Program-made: the position numbers and the translations under genes
Part shown: piece by piece, positions 7,221 to 10,375 of the stretch
How positions within the stretch are numbered: the first letter of the stretch is position 1
Layout: the number at the start of each line of letters is the position of its first letter
Origin: Thermoplasmata archaeon
GTDB taxonomy: Archaea > Thermoplasmatota > Thermoplasmata > Lutacidiplasmatales > UBA184
Assembly (NCBI GenBank): GCA_030038885.1
Contig: JASHQY010000161.1
Location: forward strand, 1 to 10,375
Direction: 5' to 3'
DNA: 10,375 nt
The notes under the pieces: generated by a model
Seen by the model: only the letters and a program-made list of their open reading frames with translations
Database searches by the model: none
What the model was told of the DNA's origin: nothing

Positions 7221-8002
7221 GGGCAAGCCTCGTAGCCGAACGCAAGGCCCGCGCTGAGCGAAGGCCCGTAGACCCAGGTTCCGTGCGGAGGAAGAAAGTA
7301 GGAGTAGGAGATGGCCACGCTCACTTCGGCAGGAAGAGGCATCCCTCCTTCAGGGAACGATGGCACAAAGAGCTGAATCGTGCCCACTGCGAATTCCAGA
7401 CTTACACCGGGGCCGTAACAGGTGCCTTGACCGGATAGGGTCCCGCCCGGAACGTCTGCGTAGAAGCTAGGGGAGCTGTACCCATCCATTCGTACCGATT
7501 CAGGGATTCCGACGGAGGCGGGACTCCGCGGTGCGAGAAGCGTCTGTTGCTGCAGGAACGAACCCTGCGGAAAGGGCTGGGGCTCCGGGCTCATGAGCGC
7601 GCCTTCGGCCGCGTCGCACGGTGCCGATGCTCCAGGACTAAGTTGCCAAGTCGCCACCCAACGGAGGATCGACCAGTAGTTCAGGGAGAAGAGTCCGATC
7701 GCCGAGCCGACCGACGCGTTGAGCGCTCCCCCCAACCCTAGCTCGGGCAGATGCGTCGCGGAATCGAGCCGGACAGCTATGGCTTGCGCTGTCCCGTTAT
7801 ACGGAGAATCCAGCAACGCTACCGGGGTGAGCAGGAGCGACCGAGACACGGTTGGACCCTGATTACAGGCTTTGTGGTACACCACACCCCAAGCGCCGAG
7901 GACCGGCGGTGCCAAGAGAACCACGGCCTGAATCGAAGCGCTCACGCCGAACAGAACCCAACGGTTACGACCACGTGACGCCCTCGCGATGGTGTCGCGC
8001 AC
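7217..8002 (-). CDS. Membrane-anchored exported protein, unknown function
   Basis: I do not recognise the family. There are 261 residues from GTG 8002. The N-terminus MRDTIARASRGRNRW is strongly basic, followed by one hydrophobic segment (about residues 15-41, WVLFGVSASIQAVVLLAPPVLGAWGVV), giving an inside-positive anchor or signal. The outer part has four cysteines (HKACNQ, PCDAAEG, GTCYGPG, YEACP), two sequons (NGT, NAS), a hydrophobic stretch near SAIGLFSLNYWSILRWVA and many Pro/Gly/Ser/aromatic residues. The frame is open to 8761, but there it runs antiparallel in register over the glycosyltransferase gene and reads as Arg/Ser-rich noise; GTG 8002 is the only start codon just before the anchor. 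It is the first gene of the trio and its TGA overlaps the next GTG. Its build resembles the protein at 5698-6990, which hints at partners or distant relatives. Confidence 0.7.
   Translation of the reverse strand: MRDTIARASRGRNRWVLFGVSASIQAVVLLAPPVLGAWGVVYHKACNQGPTVSRSLLLTPVALLDSPYNGTAQAIAVRLDSATHLPELGLGGALNASVGSAIGLFSLNYWSILRWVATWQLSPGASAPCDAAEGALMSPEPQPFPQGSFLQQQTLLAPRSPASVGIPESVRMDGYSSPSFYADVPGGTLSGQGTCYGPGVSLEFAVGTIQLFVPSFPEGGMPLPAEVSVAISYSYFLPPHGTWVYGPSLSAGLAFGYEACP
7228..7231 (-). promoter_or_regulatory. Ribosome binding site of the small cassette gene
   Basis: GAGG on the minus strand is 7 nt upstream of the GTG at 7220. It favours this GTG over the TTG two codons upstream and fits coupled translation. 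Confidence 0.4.
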
Positions 8003-8033
8003 AGTACCGACAGGTCCGTCGCTGCTGAAGTTG

Positions 8034-8037
8034 CTTA
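8034..8037 (-). promoter_or_regulatory. Possible TATA-like box of the three-gene cassette
   Basis: TAAG (within GCGTAAGCAAC on the minus strand) lies 32-35 bp before the GTG at 8002, in the 94-bp gap after the glycosyltransferase. It shares its TAAG core with the boxes before the tRNA and exonuclease genes. Spacing is a little long for a leaderless start, so this is weak. Confidence 0.3.
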
Positions 8038-8096
8038 CGCAGACCCTTGCTGAACCACGGGCATGAGACCGAAGTGCGGGCCCCCGTGCCGGCCAA

Positions 8097-9137
8097 CTAA
8101 CTCCACCGCGGCCGCTGGCGGGCCAGGGCGAGCCGCCGGGCGAAGCCCGGGGAGACGAGGTAGAGGAGCGCGTACGCTTCGGCGCCCCACGCATCGGGGC
8201 GGACTCCCCGCTCGGCCGGATGGTCGGCGAGGAACCGGGCGTAGTCGATCCCGAGTGCGGCGACCCGGTCCCGGGGCTGCGCCGCGCGGACGGCCGCGAC
8301 GATCGTCGACGATCGGTAGACCCGGTCGTAGTGCACCGACGCCGCGCGCAGCACGCGCGCGAAGTCGTCCCGGCCGAAGCGCGCGGCGACCTCCCCGAGG
8401 TCCGCGTGCGCCTCGGCCGCGTGGTGCAGCCACTCGACCGCGTGGGTCGCGTTCTCCTCGTGGTGGCGGAACCTCGTGAGCCGCCGGTCGTCGAGGTAGA
8501 GGCCGTACGGCGACGCCGCCGCGGCGACGAGGAGCGCGAGGTCGGGAAGTTGGCTCGCGGCGAACGCCTCCCCGAGCGCGCCGTCGAAGAGCTCCCGCCG
8601 CACGACGACCGTGCTCGAGTTGAACGACGCGATGACCGTCCGAAGGACGAGCCGCGCGAGGTCCGCCTTGCCATCGGGTGGGACCCAGACCGGCCCGGTC
8701 CCATCGAGCGCCGCGTCCCGCTCGATCGAGCGCCAGCGGACGGGATCGACCGGCTGCCCATCCGCCGCGATCACGCGCACGCGGTTCCGGTAGAACCCGA
8801 GCCCCGGGTGGGTTCGGATGACCTCGACCACCCGCGCGAGCCGCTCGGGCTCGAACGCGTCGTCGTCGTCGAGGAACGCGACGAACGGGGCCCGAGTGGC
8901 CCGGATCGCGCGCAGGAGCCAGCGGCCGATCCGCGGCTCCCCATCGAGGATCGCCGGGACCCGCCGGTCCGCGAGCCACCGGTCGATCTCGGGATCGGCG
9001 AAGTCCTTGAGCACGACGACCTCGAAGCGGTCGCGCGACAGGGTCTGCGCGAGGACCGACCCCACCGCGTCCTCGAGGTAGTTCCGGCGGCGGAACGCCC
9101 CGACGACGACCGCCACCTCGGGCGTGCCCGCGGGCAT
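8097..9137 (-). CDS. Family 2 glycosyltransferase (GT-A fold)
   Basis: This transfers a sugar from a nucleotide-sugar donor to an unknown acceptor in cell-surface polysaccharide, glycolipid or protein glycan synthesis. It has 346 residues. The N-terminal GT-A domain opens with PEVAVVVGAFRRRNYLEDAVGSVLAQTL, the classic GT2 start. The metal and nucleotide-sugar site FLDDDDAFEPERL has DDDD at 8859-8870 (residues 90-93). A central part (VIASFNSSTVVVRRELFDG... LPDLALLVAAAA) resembles the acceptor-side region, and LTRFRHHEENATH follows. The last 120 residues are helical and Arg/Ala-rich. No membrane segment, so it is probably cytoplasmic. ATG 9137 is favoured by GGGAGG 9 nt upstream; a GTG at 9146 overlapping the exonuclease stop is the alternative. 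It lies 94 bp upstream of the exported-protein cassette on the same strand. Confidence 0.88.
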   Translation of the reverse strand: MPAGTPEVAVVVGAFRRRNYLEDAVGSVLAQTLSRDRFEVVVLKDFADPEIDRWLADRRVPAILDGEPRIGRWLLRAIRATRAPFVAFLDDDDAFEPERLARVVEVIRTHPGLGFYRNRVRVIAADGQPVDPVRWRSIERDAALDGTGPVWVPPDGKADLARLVLRTVIASFNSSTVVVRRELFDGALGEAFAASQLPDLALLVAAAASPYGLYLDDRRLTRFRHHEENATHAVEWLHHAAEAHADLGEVAARFGRDDFARVLRAASVHYDRVYRSSTIVAAVRAAQPRDRVAALGIDYARFLADHPAERGVRPDAWGAEAYALLYLVSPGFARRLALARQRPRWS

Positions 9138-9142
9138 CGGGC

Positions 9143-9949
9143 TCACCCTCCCACCGGCTCCGGGCGGGGACCACCGGCGGGCCCTCCCGGACCGCCGTCC
9201 CCGGGAGGGAGGAGGCGGCGGACGAGCTCGGTCTCGGCGAGGTCCAGGAGCGGCTCCAGGTTCACGGTGTCGGCGCGGTTGTAGCGCACGAGCCGCTCGA
9301 GCGCCGGTGCGCTCCCGCGGCGGTACTCCTGCCACAGGCGCACCGCGTCGAGCCCGCTGACGCCCTCGACGCCCGTGCGGTCCCCGATCCCGAGGCGCTG
9401 CTCGATCCGCTTGAGGCCGCCCGCCTGCCCGAGCCGGTACAAGAGGAACCGAAGGTCGACGTGGACCGGCGGCGGGGCGAGCTGCGGGAAGCACGCGGCG
9501 AGGAACGGCACGTCGAACCGGCTCCCGTTGAACGTCACGAGGATCGGGAACCGCCCGAGGTACGCCGGCAGCTCCTCGAGGTTGTCGCCCGCGACGAACG
9601 TGCGGGTCGCGCCGCCGCCGTGCACCGTGACGACCGTCACGATCCCCGCGTACGGCGAGAGGCCGGTCGTCTCGATGTCGAGGAACCCGGTGCGCTCGCG
9701 GAACGACGAGTGGACGCGCCAGTGCTCGCGATCGGGAAGGCGGCGGCCGAACCACGCGACGTCCCCGTCCGCGAGAGCGCGCTCGCTCGCCGCGAGCTCG
9801 CGTACCAGGCGCTCCGCCGCGGGACCGCGGAGCCCGAGCACCTCGGGGCGCCGCGCGAGCTCGCTCCAGTCGCGGACCCCGGCGCGCCAGAGGGAGGCCT
9901 CGGTCGCGGGACCGATGCCGGCGAGGTGGAGGAACGTCGCCCGCAGCAC
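9143..9949 (-). CDS. RNase H-like DEDDy exonuclease (YprB-like) with N-terminal helix-hairpin-helix
   Basis: This is a predicted metal-dependent 3'-5' exonuclease of the RNase H-like fold, of the kind annotated as ribonuclease H-like or YprB-like; substrate (DNA or RNA) unknown. It has 268 residues. An N-terminal helix-hairpin-helix-like segment (about residues 8-32, HLAGIGPATEASLWRAGV) suggests DNA binding. The catalytic set is visible: D91 and E93 in FLDIETTGL, N141 and D146 in LVTFNGSRFDVPFL, and Y223-x3-D227 in RYNRADTVNL, which makes it DEDDy type. HVDLRFLLYRLGQAGGLKRIEQRLGI is the usual middle segment. The last 20 residues are a Gly/Pro-rich tail. It starts at GTG 9949, with a TATA-like box about 26-29 bp upstream, so it is probably leaderless. 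Its stop lies just before the glycosyltransferase start, so the two are probably co-transcribed. Confidence 0.88.
   Translation of the reverse strand: MLRATFLHLAGIGPATEASLWRAGVRDWSELARRPEVLGLRGPAAERLVRELAASERALADGDVAWFGRRLPDREHWRVHSSFRERTGFLDIETTGLSPYAGIVTVVTVHGGGATRTFVAGDNLEELPAYLGRFPILVTFNGSRFDVPFLAACFPQLAPPPVHVDLRFLLYRLGQAGGLKRIEQRLGIGDRTGVEGVSGLDAVRLWQEYRRGSAPALERLVRYNRADTVNLEPLLDLAETELVRRLLPPGDGGPGGPAGGPRPEPVGG
9147..9152 (-). promoter_or_regulatory. Ribosome binding site of the glycosyltransferase gene
   Basis: GGGAGG on the minus strand lies 9 nt before ATG 9137 and directly touches GTG 9146. The spacing therefore favours the ATG. The site lies inside the end of the exonuclease gene. 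Confidence 0.55.
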
Positions 9950-9974
9950 GGGCTCGCGGGACCGACCGGACCCA

Positions 9975-9978
9975 CTTA
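9975..9978 (-). promoter_or_regulatory. TATA-like box of the exonuclease-glycosyltransferase unit
   Basis: TAAG (within CCCTAAGTGGG on the minus strand) lies 26-29 bp before the GTG at 9949 and is the only AT-rich spot in the 46-bp gap from the upstream gene. It fits an archaeal leaderless promoter. Confidence 0.5.
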
Positions 9979-9995
9979 GGGTGCGCGCCCGACGG

Positions 9996-10340
9996 CTACG
10001 GTCGCGGGTCGGCGGACTCCACCGGGAGCGGCCCGATCGGGGCGATCAGCGCCTTCACCGCGGCCCAGAACTTCGGCACGTCGCCCGCCGGCAGCCGCCG
10101 GTCGTAGTACGGCGCCCGGCACTCCGCCTCGAGGACCTCGGGGTCGTCCGAGTCCCAGACGAGGCGGACCGCCCACTCGCCGTGGTCCTCCTCGTAGGCG
10201 TAGACCCGCTTGCGGGGATCGGTCGTGATCGGGTTCGGGGTCAGGATCTCGAGCGGCGGGTCCGGGGGCGGAGGAGGCCCGGTGGTCAGCATCACCGGCG
10301 GGGGGATCGGCGGGAGCGTGAGCCGGATCCACGCGACCAC
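9996..10340 (-). CDS. Hypothetical protein, proline-rich N-terminus (start uncertain, may continue past the right edge)
   Basis: Family not recognised. From GTG 10340 it has 114 residues, but the frame has no stop up to the window edge, so it may begin further upstream; ATG 10292 is a shorter alternative. The first 40 residues are proline-rich (LPPIPPPV, GPPPPPDPPLEI). The rest looks like a small soluble acidic domain: KRVYAYEEDHGEWAVRLVWDSDDPEVLEAECRAPYYDRRLPAGDVPKFWAAVKALIAP. No membrane segment or signal peptide seen. The minus-strand frame with balanced composition was chosen over the overlapping Pro/Arg/Gly-rich frame. It lies 46 bp upstream of the exonuclease, which appears to have its own promoter, so a shared transcript is possible but not needed. 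Confidence 0.55.
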   Translation of the reverse strand: MVAWIRLTLPPIPPPVMLTTGPPPPPDPPLEILTPNPITTDPRKRVYAYEEDHGEWAVRLVWDSDDPEVLEAECRAPYYDRRLPAGDVPKFWAAVKALIAPIGPLPVESADPRP

Positions 10341-10375
10341 GGGCCAGTGGCTCCGCGCGACCCCGAGGCTCGGCA

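Noticed and set aside
6991..7245. N-terminal extension of the larger exported protein
   Set aside because: The extra 85 residues are Arg-rich out-of-frame sequence and would bury the membrane anchor; the small gene in another frame explains these bases better.
6987..8002. The first two cassette genes as one gene broken by a frameshift
   Set aside because: The junction is a clean GTGA overlap with a GAGG site in front, the same arrangement as pntAB/pntB. Homologues would settle it, but nothing here demands a frameshift.
8003..8761. Upstream extension of the first cassette protein across the glycosyltransferase
   Set aside because: It reads as Ser/Arg/Gly-rich noise in a region where the GT2 frame carries clear catalytic motifs.
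8035..9174. Alternative minus-strand frame over the glycosyltransferase
   Set aside because: Almost entirely Arg/Gly/Ala/Pro; the neighbouring frame has the GT2 signature.
9976..10332. Alternative minus-strand frame over the right-edge hypothetical gene
   Set aside because: Composition is Pro/Arg/Gly/Ala only, whereas the chosen frame has balanced aromatic, acidic and hydrophobic residues.
1..10375. CRISPR arrays, insertion sequences, integrases or attachment sites
   Set aside because: No regularly spaced repeats, terminal inverted repeats or transposase/integrase motifs were found by eye; the tRNA has no visible partial copy of its 3' end elsewhere in the window.

Overview
The window looks like a stretch of chromosome from a high-GC archaeon, probably an uncultivated member of the Thermoplasmatota. 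The evidence is an ATPase of the archaeal LonB type, a tRNA gene without an encoded CCA end, and AT-rich TATA-like boxes about 25-35 bp upstream of start codons with almost no leader (clearest for pntAA and the exonuclease). Genes in close series overlap by 4 bp (GTGA or ATGA). The lineage is an inference; the domain Archaea is fairly secure.

Layout. Positions 1-1317 (+) hold the 3' part of a LonB-derived AAA+ ATPase. It carries a zinc ribbon where membrane segments normally sit and has no protease domain. A tRNA-Val(GAC) follows at 1462-1534 (+). Positions 4458-1631 (-) are a complete three-subunit proton-translocating NAD(P) transhydrogenase operon (pntAA-pntAB-pntB) behind a clear TATA box. 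Positions 4590-5465 (+) encode a beta-class DNA methyltransferase with no visible restriction partner. Positions 5466-5697 are non-coding.

Positions 8002-5698 (-) hold a three-gene cassette that I do not recognise: a membrane-anchored exported protein (7217-8002), a 77-residue soluble protein (6987-7220) and a second membrane-anchored exported protein rich in N-glycosylation sequons and cysteines (5698-6990). The genes are joined by 4-bp overlaps, so they were probably built to be co-translated. The cassette is visibly less GC-rich than its flanks and holds four of the five CTAG sites in the window. Upstream of it on the same strand are a family 2 glycosyltransferase (8097-9137) and a DEDDy-type RNase H-like exonuclease (9143-9949), themselves translationally coupled. 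A proline-rich hypothetical protein (9996-10340) touches the right edge.

The core genes serve protein quality control or remodelling, NADPH/NADH balance, DNA modification and nucleic-acid processing. The cassette appears to be a cell-surface module; the neighbouring glycosyltransferase could modify such proteins, but that link rests only on proximity. The most unusual items are the protease-less, zinc-ribbon LonB relative and the coupled cassette of unknown function.
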